Of a stretch of 64,000 nt of DNA, positions 31,354 through 40,555 are shown piece by piece. This stretch comes from Amycolatopsis lurida (GTDB lineage: Bacteria; Actinomycetota; Actinomycetes; Mycobacteriales; Pseudonocardiaceae): positions 4,681,501 to 4,745,500 of the forward strand of contig NZ_FNTA01000004.1 of NCBI RefSeq assembly GCF_900105055.1, written 5' to 3'. The notes beneath the pieces are model-generated. The model saw only the letters and a list, made by a program, of their open reading frames with translations, did no database searches and was not told where the DNA came from. How positions within the stretch are numbered: position 1 is the first letter of the stretch; every line of letters begins with the position of its first letter. The position numbers and the translations under genes were made by a program.

Positions 31354-33120
31354 GTGGACGTTCTGGCGATCGATTTCGGTACCTCCAGCACGGTGGGGGT
31401 GCTTTCGATCCACGGCAGGGGGACGCAGGTCGTCGAGATCGACGGGTCGGTGACGATGTCGTCCGCGATCTACGCCGACAAGGACGGCACGGTCTTCGTC
31501 GGTCGTGACGCCGAGCGCCGGGCCCGGCTGGATCCGAGCCGGTTCGAGGCCAATCCGAAGCGGCGCATCGACGAGGGCGCCCTCCAGCTCGGTGACGTCT
31601 CGCTTCCCATCGCCGACGCCTTCGCCGCGGTTCTGCGCCGGGTCGGCGAAGAGGCCGAGCTGCTCCTGCAGCGTCCGCCCGCCCAAGTGCGCATTTCGCA
31701 TCCCGCGGGCTGGGGCCCGGATCGCAAGCAGATCCTCCGCGACGCCGCGCTCAAAGCCGGCTTCGGTACCACGACGCTCATTCCCGAGCCGGTCGCCGCC
31801 GCCGCGCATTACGCCTCCCTCGGCAACGGTCACCGGCCGCCCGGTCCGATCGCGGTGTACGACCTCGGGGCGGGCACCTTCGACTGCGCGGTGGTCGGTG
31901 TCAGCGCGCAGGGGTTCGCCGTGCTGGCCGAGGACGGTCTGCCCGATCTCGGCAGTCTCGACATCGACCAGGCGCTCCTGGTGCACATCGGCCGCGAGGT
32001 TTCGCATTCGGAACCCGCGCGCTGGCAACGGATCCTGCGCCCGCAGTCGGTCAGCGACCGCCGGACGCGCCGGTCGTTGCTGCAGGACGTCCGTGACGCC
32101 AAGGAAAGCCTGTCCCGCCACCAGCAGACCGAGATCCCGATGCCGGAGCCGTTCGGCGACGTGCGGGTCACGCGGATGGAGCTCGAGGCGCTCGTCCGGC
32201 CGAGTTTCCTGCGCAGTGCCGAGCTTCTGGCCACCACGATCCGCCGTGCCGGGCTGTCCCCGGACCGGCTCGGTGGCGTCTACCTCGTCGGCGGGCCGAG
32301 CCGGATGCCGTTGCTGGCGAGCCTGCTGGCGAATCAGCTCAGGATCGCGCCGACGACGCAGGACCAGCCGGAGACGGCGGTCGCGTTCGGGCTGCTCCAC
32401 GTGCCGGCCGGGGGCGAGGATTCCCAGCTGACGGTCCCCGCGTTCGCGCCTGTCGCGCCGCCGGTGCGGCAACAGCCGGTGCAGCAACAGCCGCCGCGCC
32501 GCCCGCAACCACCGCGCTGGACGCCACCGACGCCCCCACCCGCACCGGGCCGGAACTGGCAGAAGCCCACGGCCTACGGCGTCATCGTGCTCGCTCTCGC
32601 GGCGATCGTGACGACGATCGTCCTGCTCGGCGGCGGCGGAGACGAGCCGGTCGCCGGACCGGCGCCGGCGAAACCGGCCGGTTGCGATCAACCGGGAGCG
32701 AAGGACGCGCAGGGGTTCACGGACTGTCTCCGCCGGATCGCCGCCGTCATCCCGCAGCGGGACGACTGCCGGGACGCCCCGGACGCGGCCGCCACGGTGG
32801 GCGCGGCTTCGGCGGTCACCTGCGTCTTCAAGGACGGCAAGGGCTCGAACGCGATCAACTACTACCAGGGCGTCGCGATGACCGGCCTGGAGGACGGCGT
32901 CCGGCAGCGCATGACCAAGGGCAAGCCCGTCGAAGGCACCTGGGCGGCCGACGGGCTCCGGGGGCGCTACTTGGCGGGTGTGGGCACGCGAAGCGGCATC
33001 GTGCTCTTCGGAACCGAAGACGCGCCGTTGAGCGCGATGCTCGTCTCGACCCGCAGCGATGGCTCCGCGCGGACGACCGCGGAGATGGTCGAGTTCTTCA
33101 CGGCGCAGCTCAAGCCTTGA
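31354..33120 (+). CDS. Hsp70-family protein with membrane anchor and extracytoplasmic domain
   Basis: A 588-residue protein. Residues 1 to about 345 form an actin-like Hsp70 ATPase domain: phosphate 1 motif DVLAIDFGTSST, connect and phosphate 2 motif VYDLGAGTFDCAVV, and adenosine motif VYLVGGPSRMP. The usual substrate-binding domain is absent. Instead there is a Pro/Gln-rich linker, a membrane helix (about residues 408-430) and an exterior domain of about 150 residues with cysteines (CDQPGAK, CLRR, CRDAP, TCVFKD), which recalls the sensor domains of actinobacterial membrane kinases. The GTG start has ggaggggg upstream. Function unknown; a cytosolic ATPase coupled to an outside sensor is inferred. 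Confidence 0.8.
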   Translation: MDVLAIDFGTSSTVGVLSIHGRGTQVVEIDGSVTMSSAIYADKDGTVFVGRDAERRARLDPSRFEANPKRRIDEGALQLGDVSLPIADAFAAVLRRVGEEAELLLQRPPAQVRISHPAGWGPDRKQILRDAALKAGFGTTTLIPEPVAAAAHYASLGNGHRPPGPIAVYDLGAGTFDCAVVGVSAQGFAVLAEDGLPDLGSLDIDQALLVHIGREVSHSEPARWQRILRPQSVSDRRTRRSLLQDVRDAKESLSRHQQTEIPMPEPFGDVRVTRMELEALVRPSFLRSAELLATTIRRAGLSPDRLGGVYLVGGPSRMPLLASLLANQLRIAPTTQDQPETAVAFGLLHVPAGGEDSQLTVPAFAPVAPPVRQQPVQQQPPRRPQPPRWTPPTPPPAPGRNWQKPTAYGVIVLALAAIVTTIVLLGGGGDEPVAGPAPAKPAGCDQPGAKDAQGFTDCLRRIAAVIPQRDDCRDAPDAAATVGAASAVTCVFKDGKGSNAINYYQGVAMTGLEDGVRQRMTKGKPVEGTWAADGLRGRYLAGVGTRSGIVLFGTEDAPLSAMLVSTRSDGSARTTAEMVEFFTAQLKP

Positions 33121-33756
33121 TCAGTGCAGGGTGCCCGCCGGGGTCGAAAGATCCTCGGTCACCGAAAGCGCGGTCTCCACGATGATCTCCAGCGCCTCGG
33201 CCGCGCGATGCACGGCCAGGCTTGGCGCAGTCGTCCGCGCGGCCTGCTCCGGCGTGTACGGCACGTGCACGAAACCGCCACGAACTCCGGGAAAGTCGTT
33301 GTCCAGCAAGTGCATCAGCCCGTAGAAGACCTGGTTGCACACGTACGTCCCGGCGGTGTGCGAGACGGACGCCGGAAGCCCCGCGGCCTTGATCCCCGTG
33401 ACACACGCCTTCACCGGCAGCGTGGTGAAATACGCGTTGGGCCCGCCGGGGATCACCGGGACGTCGACGGGCTGCGAGCCCGCGTTGTCCGGGATCCGGG
33501 CGTCGATCAGGTTGATCGCGACCCGCTCCGGGGTGACGTCGGGGCGCCCGCCCGCCTGCCCGACACAGATCACCAGCTCCGGCCGGTATTCGTCGATCGC
33601 GTCACGCAAGGTGACCAGCGAACGCGAGAAAACGCACGGCAGTTCGACGGCGACGGTGTCGTGCCGACGGCCGGTGAGCAGGGAAACCGCCTGCCACGAC
33701 GGGTTCACCCGCTCACCGCCGAACGGTTCGAAACCGGTGAGGAGCACTGACGTCAT
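33121..33756 (-). CDS. pcp: pyroglutamyl-peptidase I
   Basis: Cytosolic cysteine peptidase (family C15) that removes N-terminal pyroglutamate. The N-terminus VLLTGFEPFGGERVNPS is the family hallmark; the nucleophile is Cys140 in GTYVCNQVFYGLMH, and the Glu region is around GRPDVTPERVAINL. The catalytic His is in GFVHVPYTPEQ. At 211 residues it is normal length. Stop codons of this gene and of the Hsp70 gene abut with no gap. Runs as the second gene behind an M1 peptidase gene on the minus strand? No: that gene lies to its right, starts further upstream and ends 26 bases before the Pcp start, so both may share one transcript. Confidence 0.94.
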   Translation of the reverse strand: MTSVLLTGFEPFGGERVNPSWQAVSLLTGRRHDTVAVELPCVFSRSLVTLRDAIDEYRPELVICVGQAGGRPDVTPERVAINLIDARIPDNAGSQPVDVPVIPGGPNAYFTTLPVKACVTGIKAAGLPASVSHTAGTYVCNQVFYGLMHLLDNDFPGVRGGFVHVPYTPEQAARTTAPSLAVHRAAEALEIIVETALSVTEDLSTPAGTLH

Positions 33757-33782
33757 GCCCTCACCCTAACGTGTGACGCGCC

Positions 33783-35198
33783 TCAGGCGGCCGGCTTGAG
33801 GTCGCCCGGGTAGAGGAACTCGGGCGCCGGTTTGGTGTTGCCGTAGAACCACGCGTCGAAGAAGCCCTGGAGGTTCTTGTGGGCGACGCGTTCGGCGAAC
33901 TTCTGGAACTCCGGCAGGCTCGCGTTGCCGTCGCGGTGGAGGGCGGGCCACGTCTTCAGAATGCGGTCGAACGGCGCCGCGCCGATGTAGTTCTTCAGCG
34001 CGTGCAGCGCCACCGGGCCCTTCGAGTAGACGTAGGTGAACTCGTTGCCGGGCCCCATGTCGTACAGCTTCCCGGCCCAGAAGCGGTCCGTCGCCTTCTG
34101 TACGGCGGTCAGGTAGCGCGCCTTGAGGTCCTGCCCGGACTTCGCCTCCGACCAAAGCCATTCCGCGTACGAGGCGAAGCATTCGTTGAGGCAGACGTCC
34201 TTCCACTTGTCGACGGCGACCGAGTCGCCCCACCACTGGTGGGCGTTCTCGTGCACGATCGTCGGGACGTTGCCCGCCGCGCCCGAGTAGATCGGCCTGC
34301 TCAACGTCTCCAGCGAGAACCCGATCGGCTCGGCGAGGAAGATGCCACCCGCCGCGTCCACCGGGTAGCGCCCGAACTTCGACGCCAGGAAGTCGATGAT
34401 CTCCGGCAGCCGCGCCTCGGCCTGCTTGGTCGACGCCGGGGTGCCGGGGGCGTAGGCGTTGACGACCGGGGTGCCGTCGGACAGTTTCGTCCGCTCGAAC
34501 TCCCATTTGTCGATCGCGACCGTCGTCATGTACGGCACGGCCGGGGTCTCTTCGGCCCAGACGTAGGTGGTGTTCTTCCCCGAAGCGGACTTCCCGCGCT
34601 CGCGGCCGTTCGAGATGACGCCCCATTCCGAGGGGACGGTGACGGCGAGGTGGAAGGTCGCCTTGTCCCGCGGGGTGTCGTTGACCGGGTACCAGGTGGT
34701 CGCGGACCTCGGCTCGCCCGCGACGAACGCGCCGCCGGATTTCGCGTACTGCCAGCCGTTCTCGCCCAGCGCCGGATCCTCGATCGGCTGCGGGACACCG
34801 TGGTAGGCGATCTCGACGGTGAACCGCTCGCGGTTCCGCAGCGGACGCGCCGGGGTGATCACGAGTTCGTGGTCACCGGTGCGGGTGAAGGTCGCCTTCC
34901 GCCCGTCGACCTTGACCGAGTCGACGGTCAGCCCGTGCAGGTCGAGGTTGAACGAGCTGAGCGCCTGGGTGGCCCGGCCGGTGATCGTCTGGAGGCCGGT
35001 GAGCTGCTTGGTGGCGGGCTCGTAGCCGATTTTCAAGTTGTAGTCGGCGACGTCGTAGCCGCCGTTGCCGTCCTGCGGGTAGTAGCTGTCGCCCGCGCCG
35101 TCGGCGCCGGGTTTCCCGGTATCGGCGAGGGCGGTCCCGCCGCCGAGGACACTCGCGGCCAGAACGGCGGCGATGACGGCCGTACTCCGGTACCTCAT
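33783..35198 (-). CDS. secreted M1-family zinc metallopeptidase, paralogue 1
   Basis: A 471-residue exported peptidase. A Sec signal peptide occupies about residues 1-26 (RYRSTAVIAAVLAASVLGG, cut after ALA). The zinc site is complete: His316-Glu-Asn-Ala-His320 and Glu339 in NECFASY, with the standard 18-residue spacer. The substrate N-terminus loop of M1 enzymes is represented by FSLETLSRP. It has the N-terminal beta domain and the catalytic domain but lacks the long C-terminal helical domain of large aminopeptidases. It begins with PYYPQDGNGGYDVADYN, shared with two other paralogues in the window. The next gene on the left, pcp, acts on peptide N-termini too. Confidence 0.9.
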   Translation of the reverse strand: MRYRSTAVIAAVLAASVLGGGTALADTGKPGADGAGDSYYPQDGNGGYDVADYNLKIGYEPATKQLTGLQTITGRATQALSSFNLDLHGLTVDSVKVDGRKATFTRTGDHELVITPARPLRNRERFTVEIAYHGVPQPIEDPALGENGWQYAKSGGAFVAGEPRSATTWYPVNDTPRDKATFHLAVTVPSEWGVISNGRERGKSASGKNTTYVWAEETPAVPYMTTVAIDKWEFERTKLSDGTPVVNAYAPGTPASTKQAEARLPEIIDFLASKFGRYPVDAAGGIFLAEPIGFSLETLSRPIYSGAAGNVPTIVHENAHQWWGDSVAVDKWKDVCLNECFASYAEWLWSEAKSGQDLKARYLTAVQKATDRFWAGKLYDMGPGNEFTYVYSKGPVALHALKNYIGAAPFDRILKTWPALHRDGNASLPEFQKFAERVAHKNLQGFFDAWFYGNTKPAPEFLYPGDLKPAA

Positions 35199-35394
35199 TC
35201 ACGCTCCCAGTCGATCGGCTGTTACTCGGTCACGAACGTAGCGCCGTGACCTGGGCCGTCCGCCCGGAAAGATCCTTCGTGCCCGGATAATCCCCACTTC
35301 CGTCGCCTGATCGGGGCCCGGAGTTCGTCAGCGCGTTCTGAGAGACACAGCCTGATGGGCCTGTCCGTTCGTGGCTTCTGGAAAGCTGGGGGTC

Positions 35395-38300
35395 GTGCGT
35401 GTGACGCTGCTGGGCCCGGTCGGAGCGGAGGCCGGTGACGGCACCCCGGTCGACATCGGCGGTGTCCGCCTTCGCATGCTCTTGGCCAGGCTCGCGCTGG
35501 AGCCTGGCCGCGCCGTCCCGGTGACGGCCCTCATCGACGGTCTTTGGGGCGCGGAGCCGCCCGCCGACGCGGCGAACGCGCTGCAGTCCCTGGTCTCGCG
35601 GTTGCGCAAGGTCCTGCGTGCCGACGACGTCGCCCTCGACTCCGGGCCTGGTGGTTACCGACTGGACCTCGCTCGCGAGGACGTCGACGTGTGCCGCTTC
35701 GAGCGGCTGGCGGCGGAGGGGCGCGCGGAGCTGGCGGGCGGACGGGACGCCGGTGCGGCCGCCATTCTCGCCGAAGCGCTCGGCCTCTGGCGTGGTCAGG
35801 CGCTGTCCGACGTGCTCGAAGCCCCTTTCGCGCAGGCGCCGGCGACCCGGCTGGAGGATCTGCGCCTGGAAGCCGCCGAAGATCGTTTCGAGGCGGAGAT
35901 CCGGTTGGGCGGGCACGACCGGGTGCTCGCGGATCTCAAGGAGGCGGCCACGCGGCACCCGCTGCGTGAACGGCTCGCCGGGCTGTGGATCCGGGCGTTG
36001 TGCGCGGCGGACCGGCAGTCCGACGCCCTCGCCGTCTACGAGGAGGTCCGGGCGGCGCTGGCCGATCAGCTCGGCGTCGACCCGTCGGCCGAGCTCCGGG
36101 AGATCCATCTCGCCGCGTTGCGCGGTGAACTCGGCCCGCCGCCCGCGGTCGCCGATCATCTCCCGGTCCGGCTGACGAGTTTCGTCGGCCGCGACGACGA
36201 GCTGAAGCTGGTCGCCGAACTTCTCGCGGGGGCGCGGCTGGTGACGCTCGTCGGGCCCGGCGGCGCCGGGAAGACGCGGTTGGCCACCGAGGTCGCGACG
36301 CGGCATCCGGCGCACGCGCGCGGGCGCGTCTGGTTCGTGCCGCTCGCCGGCGTGCGCGACCCGGGTGACCTGTCCGGCGCGGTCTTCGCCGCGCTGGAGC
36401 TGTGGGATCTCGGTCTTTCGCACGGTGGCGATCCGCTGCGCCGCCCGGTGGACGCGCTGGCCAGGGCCGTGGAGACGCTCGGCGCCGGTGAATCGGTGCT
36501 GCTGCTGGACAACTGCGAGCATCTGGTCGACGCGGCCGCGGAGCTGGCGAACACCCTGCTGCGCCGCGTGCCGACTCTGCGCATCCTCGCGACGAGCCGT
36601 GAAGCGCTGGCCATCGACGGCGAGACGCTGTGCCCGCTCGGTCCGCTGTCCGTCCCGGAAGGCACGCCGACCGTTTCCCAGGCGGCCGAGGCGGGCGCGA
36701 TCCGGCTGTTCGTCGACCGGGCGGTGGCCGTCCGCCCGGACTTCGTGCTGGACGAGTCCACTGTGGACGGAGTCGCGCAGATCTGCCGCAGGCTGGACGG
36801 GATGCCGCTGGCGCTGGAACTGGCCGCCGCGCGGCTGCGGTCGATGACCGTCGCGCAGATCTCGCAGCGCCTCGACGACCGGTTCCGCCTGCTGACCTCC
36901 GGCAGCCGGACCGCGTTGCCGAGGCAGCGCACGCTGCGTGCCGTCGTCGAGTGGAGCTGGGACCTGCTCGACGACGCCGAACGCGTGCTCGCCAGGCGGC
37001 TCTCGGTCTTCGGGGCCGGTGCCGAGGTGGAAGCGGTCGAAAGCGTCTGCGCCGGTGACGCCCTGCCCGCCGAAGACGTCCTGTACGTCCTCGGCTCGCT
37101 CGTCGAGAAGTCCATTGTGGACGCCGTCGCCGGAGAACACGGCGAGCCGCGGTACCGCATGCTGGAGACCATCCGCGCCTACGCGGCGGAACGTCTCGAC
37201 GAGGCCGGCGAGCGGGAACCGCTGACGAAGGCCTACCACCGCTATTACGCCCAGCTCGTCGAACGGCTGGAGCCGATGCTGCGGACGGCGGATCAGCTCG
37301 TCGCCATCTCACGCTACGACGCGGAGCACGGCAACATCGTGACGGCGCTTCGGCAGGCCATCGACGGCGACGACGTGGAAATGGCGTCGCGGCTGTTCGG
37401 CAGCACCTTCTGGTACTGGCTGGTCAAGGGCGACAACGACCGGGGCGAGTCCTTCGTCGACGAAGTGCTCACCTTCGGGGACCGCCTGGACGACGACTTC
37501 GCGGCCGCGTTCCGGGCGATGCGGGCGATCACCGGCATAGTGCCGGGCGTCGGCGATCCCGAGGCCGTGCGGGAGCTCATCGACGACTGTGTGCGGACGA
37601 ACGCGCACACCCGGTTCGCCGGGCTGGCGATCGGCCTGCCCATGCTGGCCTTCTTCAGCCAGAACAAGGAACTGGCGCACCAGGAGGCGGAACGGGCGCT
37701 GGCGAGCCCGGACCCGTGGGCCAGGTCGGCGGGGTCGTGGGCGCACAGTTTCATCCTCGCCGACGACGGAGACCTCGAGGGCGCGGACCGGGCCAGGGAC
37801 AAGGCCTACGAGGGGTTCACGGCCGTGGGCGACCGCTGGGGCACCGCGATGGCCGTGGGCATGAAGGCGGGCGACATCTCGATGTCGGGCGATCACGACG
37901 CCGCGCTCGCGCTGTACCGGCGAGGCTTGGCCCTCGCGCTCGAACTGGGGTCGCAGGACGACGTGATCCAGCAGCGCTGGCGGCTCGCGACGGAGTACGC
38001 GCGGGCCGGGGACCTCGAGACGGCGATGCGCGAGATGCGCGACGCGGAGCGCTACGCGATCGACACGGGCAACGACCAGCTCGCGGTGATGGTGCTGGTG
38101 GGCAAGGCGGATCTGCTCAGCCGCGCCGGACGGATCGACGAGGCACGCGCGGTCGGCGCCCGGTTCCGGGAGCTCATGGCGACGGTGCCGATGCCGGGGA
38201 TGTTCGGCGACGAATTCGGCGGGTACATCGACACGGAGATCGCGCTGGCCGCCGGAGATCTGGACGGGGCGGAGCGCGGTGCCTCGATCGTCGTGAAGTC

Positions 38301-38580
38301 CACCGCGGACCGCGGCGACATGCCCGATCTCGGCCGGATCGTCGAGGTCTGCGGCCTGATCCGGTTCCGGCAGGGGAGGCCGGAGACGGCGGTCCGGCTG
38401 CTCGGTGCGGCGAAGCGGCTGCGCGGCAGGCTGGACCTCGGAGAACCCGGCATCCGGCAGCTCATCGACGACCTTCGCGAGCATTTCGGCGAGGAGCGTT
38501 ACGAAGAGCTCCTCGTCCAGGACTCCGGCCTGTCGCGTCCGGACCTGGTGGACTGGATCCGTCAGGAAGCGGGCGCGTGA
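35395..38580 (+). CDS. AfsR/SARP-type regulator: BTAD, NB-ARC ATPase and TPR domains
   Basis: A 1061-residue regulator. It opens with an OmpR-like winged helix (VTLLGPVGAEAGDGTPVDIGG) and a bacterial transcriptional activation domain (about residues 95-245), followed by an AP-ATPase module with the P-loop GPGGAGKTRL and LLLDNCEHL, and then a TPR-rich C-terminal half. Such proteins control secondary metabolism in actinomycetes. GTG start at 35395 with ggggg just before it; an earlier GTG (35371) is less likely. It is divergent from the M1 peptidase gene and converges on an ABC drug exporter pair. Its target genes cannot be named from the sequence. Confidence 0.88.
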   Translation: MRVTLLGPVGAEAGDGTPVDIGGVRLRMLLARLALEPGRAVPVTALIDGLWGAEPPADAANALQSLVSRLRKVLRADDVALDSGPGGYRLDLAREDVDVCRFERLAAEGRAELAGGRDAGAAAILAEALGLWRGQALSDVLEAPFAQAPATRLEDLRLEAAEDRFEAEIRLGGHDRVLADLKEAATRHPLRERLAGLWIRALCAADRQSDALAVYEEVRAALADQLGVDPSAELREIHLAALRGELGPPPAVADHLPVRLTSFVGRDDELKLVAELLAGARLVTLVGPGGAGKTRLATEVATRHPAHARGRVWFVPLAGVRDPGDLSGAVFAALELWDLGLSHGGDPLRRPVDALARAVETLGAGESVLLLDNCEHLVDAAAELANTLLRRVPTLRILATSREALAIDGETLCPLGPLSVPEGTPTVSQAAEAGAIRLFVDRAVAVRPDFVLDESTVDGVAQICRRLDGMPLALELAAARLRSMTVAQISQRLDDRFRLLTSGSRTALPRQRTLRAVVEWSWDLLDDAERVLARRLSVFGAGAEVEAVESVCAGDALPAEDVLYVLGSLVEKSIVDAVAGEHGEPRYRMLETIRAYAAERLDEAGEREPLTKAYHRYYAQLVERLEPMLRTADQLVAISRYDAEHGNIVTALRQAIDGDDVEMASRLFGSTFWYWLVKGDNDRGESFVDEVLTFGDRLDDDFAAAFRAMRAITGIVPGVGDPEAVRELIDDCVRTNAHTRFAGLAIGLPMLAFFSQNKELAHQEAERALASPDPWARSAGSWAHSFILADDGDLEGADRARDKAYEGFTAVGDRWGTAMAVGMKAGDISMSGDHDAALALYRRGLALALELGSQDDVIQQRWRLATEYARAGDLETAMREMRDAERYAIDTGNDQLAVMVLVGKADLLSRAGRIDEARAVGARFRELMATVPMPGMFGDEFGGYIDTEIALAAGDLDGAERGASIVVKSTADRGDMPDLGRIVEVCGLIRFRQGRPETAVRLLGAAKRLRGRLDLGEPGIRQLIDDLREHFGEERYEELLVQDSGLSRPDLVDWIRQEAGA

Positions 38581-38626
38581 AGGCCCCCTTCCCTCGGCTC
38601 AGCCGGGGGAAGGGGGCCTTCACGCG
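38574..38626. terminator. bidirectional terminator hairpin after the BTAD regulator
   Basis: Two exact 20-base arms (38574-38593 and 38607-38626), with core aaggcccccttccc, overlap the stop codon of the regulator. The convergent ABC permease gene ends 19 bases beyond. It may stop transcription from both sides. Confidence 0.85.
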
Positions 38627-38644
38627 CGTTCTCCCTGACCCCCG

Positions 38645-39445
38645 TCAGACGCGCTTCCGGTAAGCCCACGTGGCGAGCGGGAAGAAGACCGCGACCGCGG
38701 CCGCCATCCAGATCAGTGCCCCGGTCAGCGGGCCGGCGACCGGTCCGCCGTTCATCAGCCCGCGCAGGACGTCGGACATCTGCGTCACCGGGCTGATGTC
38801 CGCCCACGCCTTCAGCCAGCCCGGCATGGTGCTCGTCCCCACGAACACGTTGCTGCCGAAGGTCAGCGGCATCAGCACCACGAACATCAGGCCCTGCACC
38901 GCGCCGGGGCTCTTCACCAGCATCCCGACGAACACCGAAGCCCAGCAGAACGCCAGCGCGAACGCGATGACCAGCACGATCGCCAGCGCGAACTCGGCCG
39001 GTCCGGTCTGGATCCGGTAGCCCATGATCGTCGCGACGACCATCAGGACGACCAGGCACACCAGGTACCGCACGATGTCGGCCAGTACGGCGCCGATCAG
39101 CGGTGCGGACCGCGCGATCGGCATGGCCCGGAACCGGTCGAACACGCCCTTCGTGACGTCGGTGTTCAGCTGGACGCCGACGGTCATGCTGGCCTGCAGG
39201 ATGTTGAACACCATGATGCCGGGCACGATCATCTGGAGGTAGTCGTCGATGCTCGGGGCGAGCGCACCGCCGAACAGGTAGACGAACATGACCAGGAAGA
39301 TGATCGGCGCGATGGTGACGTCGGCCAGCTGCTCCGGGTTCTTGCGGATCTTCAGGACCCCGCGCCAGGCAAGGGAAAGCCCGTGCCGCACGCTGCTCGA
39401 CAGGGAAACGTGCCGTGGTGGCGCGGGTGCCACGATGGTCGTCAT
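38645..39445 (-). CDS. ABC-2 type transporter permease (DrrB-like)
   Basis: A 266-residue membrane protein with six predicted helices, of the ABC-2 permease family used by daunorubicin-type exporters. Typical segments are LADVTIAPIIFLVMFVYLFGG, FNILQASMTVGVQLN and the loop FRAMPIARSAPLIG, which is the coupling region to the ATPase. Its ATG overlaps the stop of the ATPase gene by four bases. The two should form a homodimeric exporter for a hydrophobic compound or drug. Confidence 0.9.
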   Translation of the reverse strand: MTTIVAPAPPRHVSLSSSVRHGLSLAWRGVLKIRKNPEQLADVTIAPIIFLVMFVYLFGGALAPSIDDYLQMIVPGIMVFNILQASMTVGVQLNTDVTKGVFDRFRAMPIARSAPLIGAVLADIVRYLVCLVVLMVVATIMGYRIQTGPAEFALAIVLVIAFALAFCWASVFVGMLVKSPGAVQGLMFVVLMPLTFGSNVFVGTSTMPGWLKAWADISPVTQMSDVLRGLMNGGPVAGPLTGALIWMAAAVAVFFPLATWAYRKRV

Positions 39446-40419
39446 ACCAGGCTCCCTTCCGGAGTGGTGTCCTTTGTGGACTCATCGGTCTTCTTGCCGG
39501 TCAGTGCGAGGAACACCTCGTCGAGGCTGGGCAGCCGCAGCGCCAGCTCGTCCGCGGTGATCCCGGCCTCGTCCAGCTTGCGGACCAAAGTGGACAGCAG
39601 CACCGGGTCGGCGACGGGTGCGGTGAGCAGCCCGGTGTCGTCGTCCCGGTTCGGCCGGACCCCGGTGAGCCCGGCCAGGATGCGCTCGACGGCGTCGAGG
39701 TCGGCCAGCGCGGACGGCCGGACCTGCAGCGTCTGGCCGCCGGTCCGTCGCTTGAGCTCGTCGGCGCGCCCGTTCGCCACGACCTGCCCGTGGTCGAACA
39801 CGGTGATCGTGTCGGCCAGCTGGTCGGCCTCCTCCAGGTACTGCGTGGTGAGCAGCACCGTCGTGCCGTCCGCGACCAGCGTCCGGACCACGGCCCAGAC
39901 CTCGTTGCGGGCGTGCGGGTCGAGCCCCGTGGTCGGCTCGTCCAGGTAGAGCACCTTGGGACGGCCGACCAGGCTCGCGGCGAGGTCGAGCCGCCGCCGC
40001 ATCCCGCCCGAGTAGGTCTTGATCGCGCGGCCGGCGGCGCCGGTCAGCTCGAACCGCTCCAGCAGGTCGGCCGCGCGCTTCTTCGCGTCCGCCCTCGAGA
40101 ACTCCAGGAGCCTGCCGATCAGGACGAGGTTCTCCGTACCGGAAAGGTCCTCGTCGACCGACGCGTACTGCCCGGTCAGCCCGATCATGCTCCGGACCGC
40201 CATCGGATTCTTGACGACGTCGTACCCGAAGACGCTCGCGTGGCCGCGGTCCGGCCGGATCAAGGTGGCCAGGATCCGGACGGCGGTCGTCTTCCCCGCG
40301 CCGTTCGGCCCCAGCACCCCGACCACCTTGCCCGCCGGGACCTCCAGATCGACCCCGTCGAGCGCCTTCGTCTCCCCATAGTGTTTGACCAGGCCCTCGG
40401 CCCTGATCGCGTGAGTCAT
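39442..40419 (-). CDS. daunorubicin-resistance-type ABC transporter ATP-binding protein (DrrA-like)
   Basis: A 325-residue ATPase with Walker A GPNGAGKTT, the signature TYSGGMRRRLDLAASL, Walker B in LYLDEPTTGLD, and the DrrA-type C-terminal domain of about 100 residues that is required for stability of the exporter. N-terminus AIRAEGLVKHYG is family-like. An aggagg ribosome binding site lies before the ATG. Together with the permease it forms a drug or lipid exporter; no biosynthesis genes flank it, so a self-resistance role cannot be claimed. Confidence 0.92.
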   Translation of the reverse strand: MTHAIRAEGLVKHYGETKALDGVDLEVPAGKVVGVLGPNGAGKTTAVRILATLIRPDRGHASVFGYDVVKNPMAVRSMIGLTGQYASVDEDLSGTENLVLIGRLLEFSRADAKKRAADLLERFELTGAAGRAIKTYSGGMRRRLDLAASLVGRPKVLYLDEPTTGLDPHARNEVWAVVRTLVADGTTVLLTTQYLEEADQLADTITVFDHGQVVANGRADELKRRTGGQTLQVRPSALADLDAVERILAGLTGVRPNRDDDTGLLTAPVADPVLLSTLVRKLDEAGITADELALRLPSLDEVFLALTGKKTDESTKDTTPEGSLV

Positions 40420-40555
40420 CGTTTCCTCCTGTGGATCTCGCCCCGCCGATCAAGGTGCACCCCCGGCCTGGCAGACCGCGCACAGCGCGCTGGCAGCGGC
40501 TGACAGGACCTGATAAGCGCTGGTAGACGCGGTGTGAGGAGGTTGTGGAGGTGTT

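Noticed and set aside
31116..31508. Open frames through the 21-bp repeats coding heptapeptide repeats such as NSRDQRR
   Set aside because: Any frame through a 21-base repeat gives a seven-residue repeat. No ribosome binding site and no conserved start; the DNA symmetry suggests a non-coding role.
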